A stretch of 64,000 bases of DNA from Microplitis mediator (GCF_029852145.1 NC_079973.1:27236422-27300421), one strand, 5' to 3'. Counted from the first letter of the stretch, positions 37,031 to 50,506 are shown. Notes: generated by a model not told the origin, from the letters alone. Translations and numbers: made by a program.

Positions 37031-37524
37031 TTGTAAAAAATAAGTAGCTTAAAAAAATAAAAGCTTATTCGGCGAGATGGATGGCCAGAGCTGTTGTCTG
37101 AGCGCACGCATCACTGGCTGTACCGTGTTGCGGCAGTGGTCTCTCTTAACGAGCTGTGAAAGGGGATAGGATAGTGTGTGTTGTGTGCGGAGCGGGTGGT
37201 GGACATAACACAAGAAGAAGGAGGCGAAAGAGGCTCACCTCCGTGTCGGTAGGACCCGCCCTCGTAAGTCTGTTTTGCCGGTTTTGCTGACGTATATATG
37301 ACCCATACTCTTCCCCCCTCGTTGTATGTGAGCTGTTGATCGTCATATACACGAACGCTAACTACTCGCATTGACTCGCATACTACTATCTCAATTGCCC
37401 CGCACAAACGCAACAAGTTGACCGCACATCCATTCTTTCGCCGCCCTCACCTCCCACTCTAACGCCCGGTGTCAAACGCCCGCTCTACACGCCGTCGCCT
37501 GCCTGCCTGTGGTTGATGAGTCAC

Positions 37525-37532
37525 TATATAAG
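37525..37532 (+). promoter_or_regulatory. Candidate TATA box of CYP18A1
   Basis: TATATAAG lies in a relatively GC-rich context, about 500 bp upstream of the CYP18A1 start codon. A start site near 37555-37565 would give a long 5' UTR. An arthropod initiator-like TCAGTC at 37615-37620 is an alternative start-site signal. Motif seen; use inferred. Confidence 0.45.
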
Positions 37533-38025
37533 ACAGCAAGGACAAGAAGGTGTATGTTAGTATACATTCATTTCTTCTGGTGGGCTCTCCGCCTCACAAT
37601 ATAATCGTATCGGTTCAGTCGTATCGTCGTCCAAACACCGCGATCACTTATTACTACTCTGCTCGCGGCTACGGCTAACGATCATTTTCATTAATATACA
37701 TATACATATATTATATGTATATCTATCTATGCTACTTATTAACAATTATAATAGTAGTACACTTGTAATAATTTAACTAATTACACTCACTTGTCGCTCT
37801 CATTATTATTGAACCAACCGATTTTCAACATCTCTCATTATCAATAAATAATAATATATAGAGCAGACAATTATCACTTAATTTAAATATATTTATATAT
37901 AAAAAAAAGATAAAAAAACTTTTTATTATTCTTCATTAAAATTAGTGAGACTGTGCATTCGAGCTAACGAACTTGATAGATAACGTTTTTTTAAATTAAA
38001 TTTTCACTTTAAAAAAAACGTCAAA

Positions 38026-40146
38026 ATGTTTGTGGAATATGCGGTACAGTGTATCACAAAAGACATTAGCAAGTTTGAAATAATAAATATATACAATATT
38101 GTGATATTCATTGTGGTATTTGGACTAGTCAGACTTATTTATTGGGCCCGGAATCTGCGACGTTTACCGCCCGGACCTTGGGGATTCCCCATTCTCGGTT
38201 ATCTCCCGTTCATAAAGGGTGACTTGCATCTGCAGTTTGGTCGATTAGCTGCTAAATACGGGTCAATGTTCAGTGCTAAACTTGGTAGTCAGCTTATTAT
38301 TGTTCTAAGCGACTATCGTACCATTCGAGAAACATTCCGGCGAGAAGATTTTTCCGGAAGGCCACACACTGAATTCATGAATATTCTTGGCGGTTATGGT
38401 AAGTTATTTATTCTTCTTATTCTCTACATCTACAATTATAATCTAATCATCTTCATTTGTATTTTATAATAATATAATACTAAACAATTATGTATTCTGT
38501 GTGCATCATATAGGAATTATCAATACTGAAGGTGCGATGTGGAAAGAACAGAGAAAATTCCTTCATGAAAAGTTACGAGGTTTCGGCATGACTTACATGG
38601 GAAACGGAAAAAAATCCATGGAGACCAGAATCAAAGTAAGTTTTCCGTAAAACGTTAATTTTTTTTTTTTTTTTTTTATAAAATTTGTTTTTTTTTTTTC
38701 CGCAAAAAAAAATAAAATTAACTTTGAAAATTTTAATTATTTGTTGTTTAGACGGAGATAGAGACTCTGATGCAGACACTATCAATCAAGTGCGGCGCTC
38801 CAACAGATCTTTCACCTTCGCTCAGTCTATCAATCAGCAATGTCATCTGCTCGATTATCATGGGAGTTCGGTTCTCACACGGCGATGCCAAATTCCGAAG
38901 ATTTATGGAGCTAATAGATGAAGGTTTCAAACTCTTTGGTAGAATGGTTCCTGTTAATTTCATCCCACTGATGCGATACCTGCCCGGACTTTGCAAAGTC
39001 CGTAATAAAATAACTCACAATCGAAATGAAATGGCCGAATTTTTCCAAGAAACTGTTGACGAACACCGCAACACCTTTGACAAAGATAATGTACGAGATC
39101 TCGTGGACGCTTATCTAGTAGAAATTGAGAAAGCTCGCACAGAAGGAAGGTCCGCAACATTATTCCAGGGAAAAGATCACGGTTAGTATTTATGAAGAAA
39201 TAATAATAATAATAATAACCATCACCGAAAAGCATAAACTTTCTTTTTATTTAATTAGATTTTTGTTATTAAATTTTTTCGTGGTATTATATTACAGATC
39301 GTCAAATGCAGCAAATACTGGGTGATTTGTTCTCTGCTGGAATGGAAACTGTGAAAACGACTTTGGAATGGGCTGTAATTTTAATGCTACACCATCCAGA
39401 GGCAGCTAAAGCCGTCCAAGAAGAACTGGACCAAGTTGTTGGGAGATCACGTATGCCCGCGTTGGAAGACCTTCCTTACTTACCAATTACCGAAGCCACA
39501 ATTCTCGAAGTAATGAGGAGATCCAGTATTGTACCACTTGGAACCACTCACGCAACTACAAAGTAAGTTCAATCAACTTTTATTTATTCCTTTATTATAT
39601 TTTTATTTTCTCTCTTTATGTAATACAAGATTACAAAAAAAAAAAAAATTAATTAAAATTTATGCATAAAATAATTTAAATAAAACATGTTTTTTAATTT
39701 TACCCGTTTTTCTTTGTTTGCGCAGAGAAGTTACGTTTAACGGATTCACAATACCAGCAGGAACGCAAATAGTACCGCTACTCCATGCAGTTCACATGGA
39801 TCCGAATCTGTGGGCCGAGCCAAAAGACTTCCGACCAACGCGGTTTCTCTCAGCCGAGGGTAAAGTCTGTAAACCCGAGTATTTTATGCCCTTTGGCGTG
39901 GGACGCAGAATGTGTTTGGGCGATGTACTTGCCCGCATGGAACTCTTCCTATTCTTCAGTTCACTTCTTCACACATTCGACATAAAACTGCCCGAAGGCG
40001 CATCGCTGCCCAGTTTAAGAGGCAACGCCGGTATCACTGTCACACCTGATCCATTCAAAGTCTGCCTGACACAAAGACATCTCGATATTCCTCCTCCTCA
40101 ACACGAAACAAATGGCAGTCCATTGAGAAATATCGGCAGTCATTAA
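38026..40146 (+). CDS. Cyp18a1: Cytochrome P450 CYP18A1 (ecdysteroid 26-hydroxylase)
   Basis: Microsomal P450 that inactivates 20-hydroxyecdysone by C26 hydroxylation and oxidation, ending ecdysone pulses. Five exons: 38026-38398, 38514-38635, 38752-39181, 39298-39562, 39726-40146; GT-AG, in phase, 536 aa. It has an N-terminal membrane anchor (about 20-40), the hinge LPPGPWGFPILGY, the I-helix AGMET (322-326), ExxR at 379-382 (EVMR), FRPTRF, and the heme loop FGVGRRMCLG with Cys460. Blocks such as SSIVPLGTTHATT, PLLHAVHMDPNLW and LFLFFSSLLHTFD match CYP18A1 better than its close relative CYP306A1. The anchor indicates the endoplasmic reticulum. It is flanked on both sides by about 10-15 kb without genes, which suits a strongly regulated hormone gene. 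Confidence 0.92.
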
Positions 40147-41288
40147 AATTCTAATGCGCGCTTTAGCTATTTATGACAGACAAAAAAAAAAAAATTAACA
40201 ATCAGAGCCATGAATGTGTGATATATATGTTCGTATATAGAGTATGTGATCGTAAGTAAAAAAAAAAAAAAATAATTAAAAAAACGACAAGAGATAATAT
40301 TAGTTAGGTAGCTAGATAATTAGATAGATTGATAGATAATAGATGTATGGATGAATGTATGTAATATGTGTAAGTGTGACTGTGCGTATGAGCGTGAGAA
40401 GATGAACAATTTTCGATGGCGCGCGACAAGCAGTACAAATCAAACACCAAAATGTGTCAGCGCCTTCGTTGTAAACCCGCCGCCATATTATTTATTTATT
40501 ATCATTATTAATTTTAAACATTATCATTATTATTATTTTAATTAATAACATTAATTTATTTACTAGTGAACAACTTAATAATTAGTTACTTGTACATTAA
40601 TAGCATCATCTTTGTATATGCATATATATATATATGACTATGCAAAGTTTTATAACTTAAGATTAAGAGCAAAAGAGAATGAGAGATAATATTTCATCGC
40701 ATCTGTTTTTTTTTGTTTTATTTACATTTAAATAATATTATTATTAATGATTATTACCGCGAAGATATGTGCCAAAAGTATATAACTGCCAGTTGGGCGT
40801 GCGCGATCTCATATATAGATTGTATATAAAACTCTATAATGATGACAGTAATACCATGCGCTATTTTTGTATAACCAATATGATAATAAGACTGACCTGC
40901 GGTTTTTTCCGAAGAAAAAAAACAAATTGTTTCTTTTTTTTTATCCTTATTTAGTCTTACCAAATTATTCTCTTACACATTTATACACTTGTTCACAAGC
41001 AGACATACACACACCCATTTACACACACACATTGATCAATTTAATGATATACTTATTTATTATTACAAGCTTCCACAGTTTCTTTTTTTGTTCAATGCCT
41101 TTAAACGGCATGTTCTTAAAATAATTCTCATTGTTTATTCTCGAACATAGGTCGCGTCGTGATACACGCAGTGGTCATATTTTTGATTGTTTATCGCATT
41201 ACCTCAAGTTCAATATGCAGTCTGTTTAGTTCACTGACCAATCTTATCGTTTATATGTTGCGCGTGTGAGGTCGGCCCGTCTACCACG

Positions 41289-41323
<35 letters not shown>

Positions 41324-43570
41324 AATACTCGGCGTCTGAGTACACGCGCGAGACGATGCAATAAAAAAATACAAGAACAGAAAAAAAAAGAATTTAAATT
41401 GAAATATATAAATAAGACACTTACATTGTAATACTGGTAAAGAGACAGTAAATAAGAGAATTTGTAAAAAATATAAATCATTTTTTTTTTTTTTTTTATT
41501 TTTATTATTATTAAATTATTAATGCTCTATAATTTATAAAATCCGCAGTTCTTTTTATACTTTTAAATAAAACATTCTTATTTCACTTTATAAGTCCATA
41601 TGTGTTCATTTGCTGTTAATTAATTTAATGTACTTTTCAGTTAATAATACAACGATCCACATATCCGAGTTTTGTAATTGTAATAATAAAACATGTATTT
41701 CCATTTATAAATAATGTACAATTGTTTTTTTTTTTTTTATTTTTAATTATTACTATTTTTTTTATCGAGTCATGTAGACAGATGATTGATTTTATTTATG
41801 TATTTAGACTTGTGATAATTACGTTAGAAAATGGTTTATTGGCCACACGACAATAAAAAATATTTTGATAAATAAATTGTACTCATTATTATTAATAACC
41901 GTTTATTGTTTTATTTATTGCTGTTATTTTACCTTAATAACCTTATGTAATTATTTATTTAATTGAGGAATATTTTTATCTCAACAAACACATAAAAAAT
42001 AACATAATTGAATAAAAAAAAAATAATAAAAAAAAAAAAAAGGTAATAAATAATATACATATTTATTGAGTAATAAATGTGTGAAAAAAATATTATTGAT
42101 GATTGGTAAATGTGTATAAATATATGAATATAAAACTTAACCAATCCACATTGCGTATTATATTTAAACGATGGAAATTTTTTCCGGGATGATATCATTA
42201 ATTACGTGGTATATATTCTGCTGGTAAAGGGCCATTGACATCTATCAAGGTTCATGTAAATCTTTCGTAATCTAATACACGCCGCAAGATCAACTGCGCA
42301 CTTCTAATAGAGGTGAATGAATTTTCCTCTTACATCATACTCATAAGTATGTGCTAAAAAAAAATAAAAACAGGATAAAAAACAACTCTGAGGAATAAAA
42401 AAAAATGTGTGGATAAAAAAATCGTTGAATTATTTATATATTAATACGAAAATAATGAAAAGCATTGGCATGTGTGTATATGTCTGTTGATGTGTATAAA
42501 TGCCGCGACGATCGTGTTATGTCGTTTGAAACTCCGAGATTATATAGACGCGTGCATGTGTTGGTGAGTTCGAGGCCGGTCGTATCTCTATACATATACA
42601 TATGCATATACTATCTTCGCGTACTTTTAAGTAACACACGTATCCATATATATGTATATATCTTATTGGAATGTCTATATATATTGAATTATGTTGCCGT
42701 AAAAGTTTGAAATTAATTCATTGAATTACTCCTCGGCAATCGGTCAAATCTTAAGTACAAGTACACTTAGATATGCATACAAATCTAATGCACTAATTAC
42801 TCATTAAATAATAATCCTCGAGCGGCTAAATCCAATTCATTTACTCGAGATATTCTGGAGCGGTTTTTGTTTTCGTATATACCTGTAAAAAAAACTAAAT
42901 ATGTATGTATATATAAATGTATATGTCTACATATTCAAAAGGTTCAAGTTTGCTTTCACTTTCGGTCCGCTTATACGCTTCCGTGCGCGCGCGCGCCTGA
43001 GAAGGGCACGAGCGATCGACGACTGTTGTTGTTGCGTATTATTTTTATTATTATTTTCACACAAGGTATGGTTCATGGGCCTTTGAAATAAATTATGAAA
43101 CTCGATTCACCTTTTTTTATTTTCTCGAAAAAATTTTAAAAATTTGTTTTTTCGAACGTCCTTGTCTACTTAAATCAGTAAATTAGTAGACAAGTTCCTT
43201 TATACAATAAATAATAATAGTTGATTAAATAACTATTAACATATTTACATAATATATATTTTATCACTTATAGTCTAATAATTTCGTTGATGTTAAATAA
43301 TTATTATTATTAATTATGTCCACATAAATACTGATAATGTGTATATTAGTGCAATTACTGAGTGCAAGTAGTATAAATGAATGCCAAGTCCGGCAATGAT
43401 TAAATCCGTGAGTCATTGTCTGGAATTTTCCTGTATACTTGAAATCAAAATTTTTTTTTCTTCAAGACAATTATTCTTAATTTTTGTTGTTTCTATTGAA
43501 GAATTATTATATTATTCTCACGTACGGTAATAAATTAAATTAAAAGTACAGTAATAATGTACTCAGGGTG
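40147..43570. other. Gene-poor region downstream of CYP18A1, first part
   Basis: It starts with the CYP18A1 3' UTR. Contains a GATA/GATG-type degenerate microsatellite (about 40306-40370), an ACAC run near 41007-41030, a TA run (41290-41322), many poly-A/T runs and CpG-rich spots at 42500-42590 and 42965-43020 (GTGCGCGCGCGCGCCTGAG). No coding exon was recognised. Confidence 0.4.
41290..41322. repeat. TA microsatellite
   Basis: About 16 consecutive AT units. Confidence 0.8.
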
Positions 43571-44170
43571 CATCACTGAATAAACTGAACAAACAGTTTA
43601 GCATGACAGGATTTACTCCACTTGAACGTTCCGCAATTATCTAAAAATATCATCACTGGTCTTGTTATTTTCAAATCGAAAAGTATTATTGCAGTTTGTT
43701 TGGATAAATCCTAAAAATTACAATCATTTTTTGTCGATGATTGATACCCGTAAAAAATATTTCTTTACTGGGTTGGAAAGTCACTGGTGGTGATGATAAT
43801 GATGATTCCTTCGTTGATGTCTCTGCTACCGGTTGTATGAGCAGCTGTTATATGAGCTACTTTCTGGTGATGATGACAACTCCCTTGGTTCCTTAAATTA
43901 ATCAAACAATTTCATAAAATAATTTATTTTATTTTTAAAATTATTTTTACTACTACTGAAAGCTACTGTGGTCATTTTATAAAGCGTAGAGGCTACCAAC
44001 GCCATTTTAGGTAAATAACGGTCGAAATTTTAGGACAAAATCTTTATTAATTAATAAATTACTTCAAGTTTATTCATAAAATAGAAAAACGGTTGCGGCC
44101 ATGTGTTTATTTTGCAGAAGCTTGCAATAATAAGCGTATTCACTCCCCCTCTTTTAATAAACTCCGTATC
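43571..44170. repeat. Interspersed repeat, copy 1
   Basis: Positions 43571-43785 align along their length with 47600-47806. Shared blocks include CAGTTTAGCATGACAGG versus CAGTTTGGCATGGCAGG, GGTCTTGTTATTTTCA in both, and GATACCCG...GGGTTGGAAAGT versus TATACCCG...GAGTTGGAAAGT. Weaker similarity resumes near 44117 (GAAGCTTGCAATAATAAGCG). There is no ORF. It is an old, diverged repeat of unknown class. Confidence 0.6.
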
Positions 44171-47100
44171 TGGGTATTAAAATGAATAGGTTTGAAATAG
44201 ATGAATAAATTTTTTTTAATTTCATAAAACTTAGCTGGATTTTATTTTTCAAACTTTATTTTGTAAATATATAAAAAATAGTTTATTAATTTTGGTAAAA
44301 AAAAAAAATAATATTTAATTTTGAGAAACGCGGGATATCTTTTAGCACAAAATGAATGTTTACATATTGTTTTTTATATACAAGAACCAGTTATAGATAA
44401 AAACTATGTCTCTGGCAAAATACGAACCACATAGATAATTTATAGAAAATCCTGATATACACACAGGCAGGCACCTCCACACTCGAGAGGAGAATAAAAA
44501 AAAAACGGTATTTTCACTTTACATTGATATAAGTACTATACATGGAATGAATAAAAAAGTGTTATACATTTCAAAAGAATAAAAAATTTGAATGAAGCGA
44601 AATAATATTTGACACCTTGCTCGGGTGCTCGGCAATTACCGATATAAATATCGTCCGTATCCTTTATTGTTGTCGAATAATAATTGTAATTTGTTAATAT
44701 TTTTCAAACAATTTATAAAATATGTTATGTCTTGTTGTCGAGTGGTAAATGTTGTCATTATAATGCAGAAGAACATGCCAGAGGGTTCAAGAACCTTCTC
44801 CCTCCCCACGAACCCTCGTGATCGTCTTTTCTCATGTGCACGCAGTGGTGTGTGACTACTGCCGCTGCAAGTTCGTGTCCTTGCAAGGTGGAGAAACGCA
44901 CGACAGCAACAACGGCGATATGGCGATAGCCGCGCTGTCAGTGACCTGCGCGTGATCGTGTTCTTAGCCCGGGGACACTTAATATCTCGCGTTGACCGAC
45001 GAAATGTGACTCGTCGGGACCATGCAACATAAATAACCACTCTCTCTGTATATATGGAATGAAAATAATCCTTTGATCTTTCTCTCTCTTAATGCTGCAT
45101 ATAAATATATACTAAAATAATACCAACGTTTAAATGTATGTAAGATCTTTACTTGGGTACTTGAAATTAATATATTGAATTTCTTTTTAACAACTGTACA
45201 TGTATATTGGCTGAAATAAAAAATATGTATGTTAATAATTAAACTTTCTATGACGCAGTTAATACACCTGTGTATATCATATCAGATGTAGTTGAGACCT
45301 AGAAATTTGTTATGACTTATGACTTTTAATACACTAGAACAAATGATACATACTACAATCTATAAATAAAAAAATTTGAGAAAAAAAAAAAATAAATAAA
45401 TAACCCGAGTAGGAGAATGGTTTATCAAAGTCTGTATCATCGCAGAAATAAAAACGTAAAAAAAAATCACCAAGGCAACGAAGAACCGGTCCGCAAGGCA
45501 AGCTGCGTTCTGATAACCCAGTTTCGCTTATATTAATATCGCTTAAATCTTACCAGAGTTTGTTCGCATATTTTATTATAATTTATCTATATATATATAC
45601 ATGTACGTATATCTCGGGAACAATTGAATATTTTATCTATCCGCTACATCGATATACATTGAATAAACGGTAACGAGTCTCGTAAAATATATCTATACAG
45701 AAGTCAAGAAAAAAAGTAAAAAAGTTATTATCTCTTTATTAAATATTTCGAAAAAAAAAAAAAAAAACACATTACTGATAGTAATATCAAGTGAATACAC
45801 ACATTACTCTGTTGATTTGTTGAGAGTCTATTTAGTTAATTGTTAATTTTATTTGTGGCTCTAATTACAGTAGATAGATTAATGTACACAGATGTGTTAT
45901 GATGTATGTTTAACTACAATTATTAATGTATGATAAATTAGGTCGACGTGCGACACCTTTTCACCTGCGTAGACAGGTAAATTGCAGTCCATCGGCGTTT
46001 GCTCCCTTGAGCACTCTGTAGGTAGAGAGTTCAACGAACTCTGTACGACGGTGTGGCGTCCACCTCCACTGGCGCCCTTCCCCTTTCTCTTCTTATTATT
46101 TGCGCGACTAAAGTTGCTGTTGCTCCTGCTATTGCTGTTACTGCTCCTGCTACTGCTGTATACACACCAACATTAAACCTCTCGCTGTTACTTTTCGATA
46201 TATATATATATATTTTACAGCACACCGTCTACTCGTTAAAGTCTACTCAATACCTAAGTGTTTAAAAATTTGTTTTTTAATTATTCATTTATTTTTGAAT
46301 TTTTTTTTTTATTTTTATTTTGTCTATTTCGCAGACATTTAAAAATAGACATCATTTAAAAGGAGACAGTCATTTATTAGCTGTATTTGAATTTCGTCTG
46401 TTTCTACGACCTCTGGTATATATTGAAGGCTACTTTCGAGTCGTCATCATCAGACGTTATATGACTCACTAGGCTGGCTATTGGCAATTAATTTAAAAAT
46501 AAATAAAAATCACTCATGTATCAATAAAATAATAATTTAAAAAAACATAAATATATTTATATATATATACTGATAATACGGTATTTAAAAAATAATTATG
46601 CTTAATGAATTTATCGGTGACAGGAAAGCGGTTATAGAGAAATATATGTACCCAAGAGAGTCATATATGTAGTAGACAGATAGTCGGTTTAATAAAGAGT
46701 GTACCACAAATATGATAGGAAGATATAACGTTTATTTAGGCCTACCAGGCATATAAGAAAGTTTATGGTAAATTAACATTTAATATATACATATATACAT
46801 GTATAGAACGAGTGAATTGGTGAAAAGGGAACAGTAGATATATATGTATATTATAGAAAGGATTAAGATGAATGTTATAGCTCTATTGGGTTTGAGTTGA
46901 GGACGCGACATGATGCCAGGGGTCAATGTACTCGAAAGTCAGGGCTTTCTCATGTTTGATGTGCTATTGATACCCGCAAAACTTTTAAAAATCTATATGT
47001 ATACATACATATGTATTTATAATAATAACACCAGACATACATATTTACATACTTTCCTGCTTTGTTCTGGAAAAAAATAAAAAAAACAAATTTTTTTTGC

Positions 47101-47485
47101 GCACAAAATTATTCTGTTTGTTTTAATCGAAATGAAATATATTACAATACATTCACCTCATTGATTTGATTTTATTTGTACAAGTTAAGTAATACTCAAT
47201 GAATGTTAATAATGAATAAAATTATTACCGCAATTACTTATTATTAAATAATATAATGAGTTTATCTAAATAACTGGGAGATAATGGAGTTTGTGTGTTG
47301 ATTTAACGAATAAGAATATATACTTGACCGAGCGTGTAACCAAACAATTAAGTAATAATAATAATTATTATTAAGTTAAGTATGTAAATATCTAAAAAAT
47401 AATAATAAATGTAGAGTGAATGAACGGATGGATACAGACAGACGTGGCAGCCAGTGGTACCGCAGTGGTACGCACTCAATGCTAC

Positions 47486-47490
<5 letters not shown>
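44171..47490. other. Gene-poor region with CpG-rich islands
   Basis: No exon was recognised. A clear GC/CpG-rich block at about 44795-45015 (with CCGCTGCAAGTTCGTGTCC, GATAGCCGCGCTGTCAGTG and CCCGGGGACA) is the most conspicuous in the window. A second lies at 45960-46090, followed by a CTG/CTC/GTT trinucleotide run at 46112-46158. The minus-strand ORF across the first block is Arg/Thr-rich and has no family features, so I treat it as spurious. Confidence 0.4.

Positions 47491-47533
<43 letters not shown>
47491..47533. repeat. TA microsatellite
   Basis: About 21 AT units, the longest dinucleotide run in the window. Confidence 0.85.
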
Positions 47534-47535
<2 letters not shown>

Positions 47536-47599
47536 ATAGTTGGCGTGTGAGTATAGGCTTTAGTATGCGGCATATATAGCCAAGAGACACTTTCCCTCT

Positions 47600-48015
47600 C
47601 ACTGAATGAACAGTTTGGCATGGCAGGTTTTACCCCACTTCCGTGGCTTGCGATTATCTAAAAAGATCCTCGCTGGTCTTGTTATTTTCAGATTCAAAAA
47701 TATTATTACAGTTTTTTGATGCATTAAATAAATTGTTATCAATAAACAATCGGTTCAACGATTTATACCCGTTAAAAATATTTTTATTTTTGTTGAGTTG
47801 GAAAGTACACATATATCGATGATACTAAAATTGATTAACAGTCCATTAAACAAACAAGGAAAAAAAATAAATTATTAACAAATTAAATAAACACTTGGAT
47901 TTTATTTTTAATCATTAGCGAATCAGCTTCAATAATATTTTTGTCATCCAGGAGCTTGCGAAAAGAAGCTTTTTCGTTACACCCTTTTGAGAAAAATTTC
48001 GTACTCTTACACTAG
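47600..48015. repeat. Interspersed repeat, copy 2
   Basis: Diverged copy of the repeat at 43571-44170, in the same orientation. The first 200 bp align well. The later part is recognisable at GGAGCTTGCGAAAAGAAGC (47951), where copy 1 has GAAGCTTGCAATAATAAGC. No ORF. Confidence 0.6.
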
Positions 48016-50506
48016 ATTGTTACTCAAATTTATTAACGAAGAAATTAAGAGGGGGATAATAAATTAGAGGATTTTTAAAAAATAAAAAATTGTGGAGCCA
48101 GCAGTTTTTTATGTAAAAGAAGTAAAATTGTAAATATGTGCGATCGTCGTTTAAAATAATTATTTTCGAGAGCAAATGTTTCCCTCTCACAGGTGCATGA
48201 CCGCTCGAGCCTCGAGCGTTTTGTACTCGGATACTACTCGTCGTGGTCGGTGCCGCCGTGGTCGTTGTCACGTCGACTCCTATCCGTGCAATTCTTGTCT
48301 GCTGTGATGTGTGTATTGGCGAGCCTTGGATCGGCATCCTACCCATGCCTTCTTGCCGTATACTATCATGAGAGACCTTAATGCTGGGCCAAGTCAGCAG
48401 CAACCACTCATCGAGGTGTGTGTTCCATAAATAAAAACGTGATCGAGCAAGTCCGCTACAGATAACGGCCCAAGTTGTATATAACCGCGCGCGCACGTTC
48501 TCAATTGACTGCGCGCCAACCACCATTAATAAAAAAAGGGCATGTGTGTAAGTCGCGTGCCCACAATACTAAAATAATAACAATTGTCCTAATCCCTGAC
48601 ATCAGCTCCAATAACAATCACAATCACAATTATATCAGGTTCTTATTTTTTTTTTTTTCTCAATATCTATCTAATTATTATTCCAAATTCATACCATGTT
48701 CTTTTTTTTTTTTTTTTTTTTTTTTTACTTTATCAAAACAAACTTTAAATGTTAATTTATGTGTGTACCATGGTTTCAAAATAGTAAATACAAATTGCGG
48801 AAACGAATTATAATAATTATTTTTTTTTGTAATAATTTAAAGACAATTACGTAAAATTGTCGTAGTTCTGTAAAGAAAGATGTAATACCAGATGAACTAA
48901 TATATACTTTAGTATCAAACCGCGTATAATGATGTTGAATATGCTAAACTGTGTAAATATATATTACATTATTATATGTCTTATACAAAATATATATATA
49001 TATATATATGTGCCAAGAGAATGGTCAGGCGAGCGAGTCATTGTCCTTTATCTCAGGTCGATTTGCGCACAGATACATTCATACACCAGACTCTGTTGGA
49101 ACACATAAAAGCCCGCGGTTAGAATTTAGGCTACCGCGGAGGTTCCACACACGGAATCTGGAACGTTACAGGTCATTGCCCTCAGTCACTCGCGCGCCCA
49201 TACATAACACACATATGTATATACATATGTATTTATAATGTATAATTTTATTTGTACATATATATATTTACGCAATTAATTATTTTTTACCCATCTCAAA
49301 ACTTTCGGCTGCATTCAATAAATTACACATCCTTACAATCAATTCTATAATTATCCTCCTCCTTCTCAATTAATTGCACCTCCTTTGCCATAATTTAATT
49401 ATTCATTTTTTTTATTATTTTTTTTAATATCTCCGTATATTTATACTGAATATAATTACGATTACGATAAATAATAAATCCGTTTTTTTTATATATGTAA
49501 CGATAACAATATAAAATTGCTTATTCATTGCGATATATTTCTCAGATAATGAAATGCATTTTTCAATCTCATTTTATCGTCACCTTTAATTTATTTGCTC
49601 TTATCTACTTTAGATGAGATTTATTTTTGCTAAAATTTCGAATTTCCCGAAATTTGAACATAGCGTTTTTCCTCAAAAGTACTTTCCTCAAGACTAGTTG
49701 ATTTTCGAAAAATATATAACAGCGAGGGCTAACAACCTTTTCTATTTTTTACTCAAAATTCATCCGTATTTTCATTTTGGGCTCTATTACGTCAAGTCGT
49801 TCTTTGACTGACCCAAGTATTTAAGGTCATGCAAATCCAATTCAAGCTGGTTTACTTCTCCTCTAGGATACGATATCCAAGATGTAGTGTTCCAACATGA
49901 CAAAAAAAATATTTTTAAAAACAATAAAATATATAGTGAAAATAAAAGTTTAAAAATATAAGGAATAAGTTGAGATTAATTTTAGTATATACTTTCACAG
50001 GGAAATTAACAATCCTCGTCACAATGTTTTTGTACACACAACGACAACGGGTGTGACTATCGCAACTATATATACATCATGTACTATTCTTGACCTAATT
50101 ACATAAATAAAATATTCCAAGTGTATATATACTTGAAACTGAAGGTAAATAAAATATTAACAATCACAATTACATTCTCAAGGCAAATTTTAAACAATTA
50201 AATTAAATATATCTGCAGTTATTTATGTATTTAATCAAGCAAATAAAAGTAATTCATTGGTTTAATCAACTACTCCTACTAGTTAATAAAAATTGTAGGG
50301 GAAAAAATAAATAAAGAAAAATTAGATCAAAGATTATTTGTGACAGCGCATACGGATTATCACTCGTTATCTACTTGTGTAGATTCCTGCTGTTCTCTAT
50401 CACCCATGATATCATTCATGATACATATAAAAATATATATATATAAATTAATCCTTCGTACAACAATTGGGAGCATTTCTAGTCCACTTGTCGAACAAAC
50501 AAGACA
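48016..50506. other. Gene-poor region upstream of the astacin gene
   Basis: CpG-rich blocks lie at about 48190-48560 (CTCGAGCCTCGAGCG, GGTGCCGCCGTGGTCG) and 49010-49200. The latter includes the near-palindrome CCGCGGTTAGAATTTAGGCTACCGCGG region at 49114-49140. A T25 run is at 48702-48726. AT-rich TATA-like sequence at 50430-50450 lies about 80-100 bp before the astacin start codon and could be its promoter. No coding exon was recognised. Confidence 0.4.

Larger units (their letters stand above)
27681..37524. other. Gene desert upstream of CYP18A1
   Basis: About 9.8 kb with no recognisable exon. It holds TA microsatellites (28893-28912, 31808-31860, 34217-34236), a CTTA repeat (about 31780-31800), an A23 run (33808-33830), a T41 run (35080-35120), a GGTT repeat (about 36900-36935) and GGT/GCT-rich repeats (36990-37027). 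Several short CpG-rich blocks interrupt it, at 32940-33010, 34690-34960 and 37080-37500. Those blocks are candidate regulatory elements for CYP18A1; function is inferred from position only. Confidence 0.4.

Noticed and set aside
44636..45040. 134-codon minus-strand ORF rich in Arg and Thr
   Set aside because: It lies on a CpG-rich block, where stop codons are rare by composition; half of it is ordinary AT-driven translation and no family resemblance was seen.
48020..48526. 168-codon minus-strand ORF
   Set aside because: No recognisable domain, a Thr-rich low-complexity stretch and a hydrophobic AT-driven tail; most likely chance openness across a CpG-rich block.
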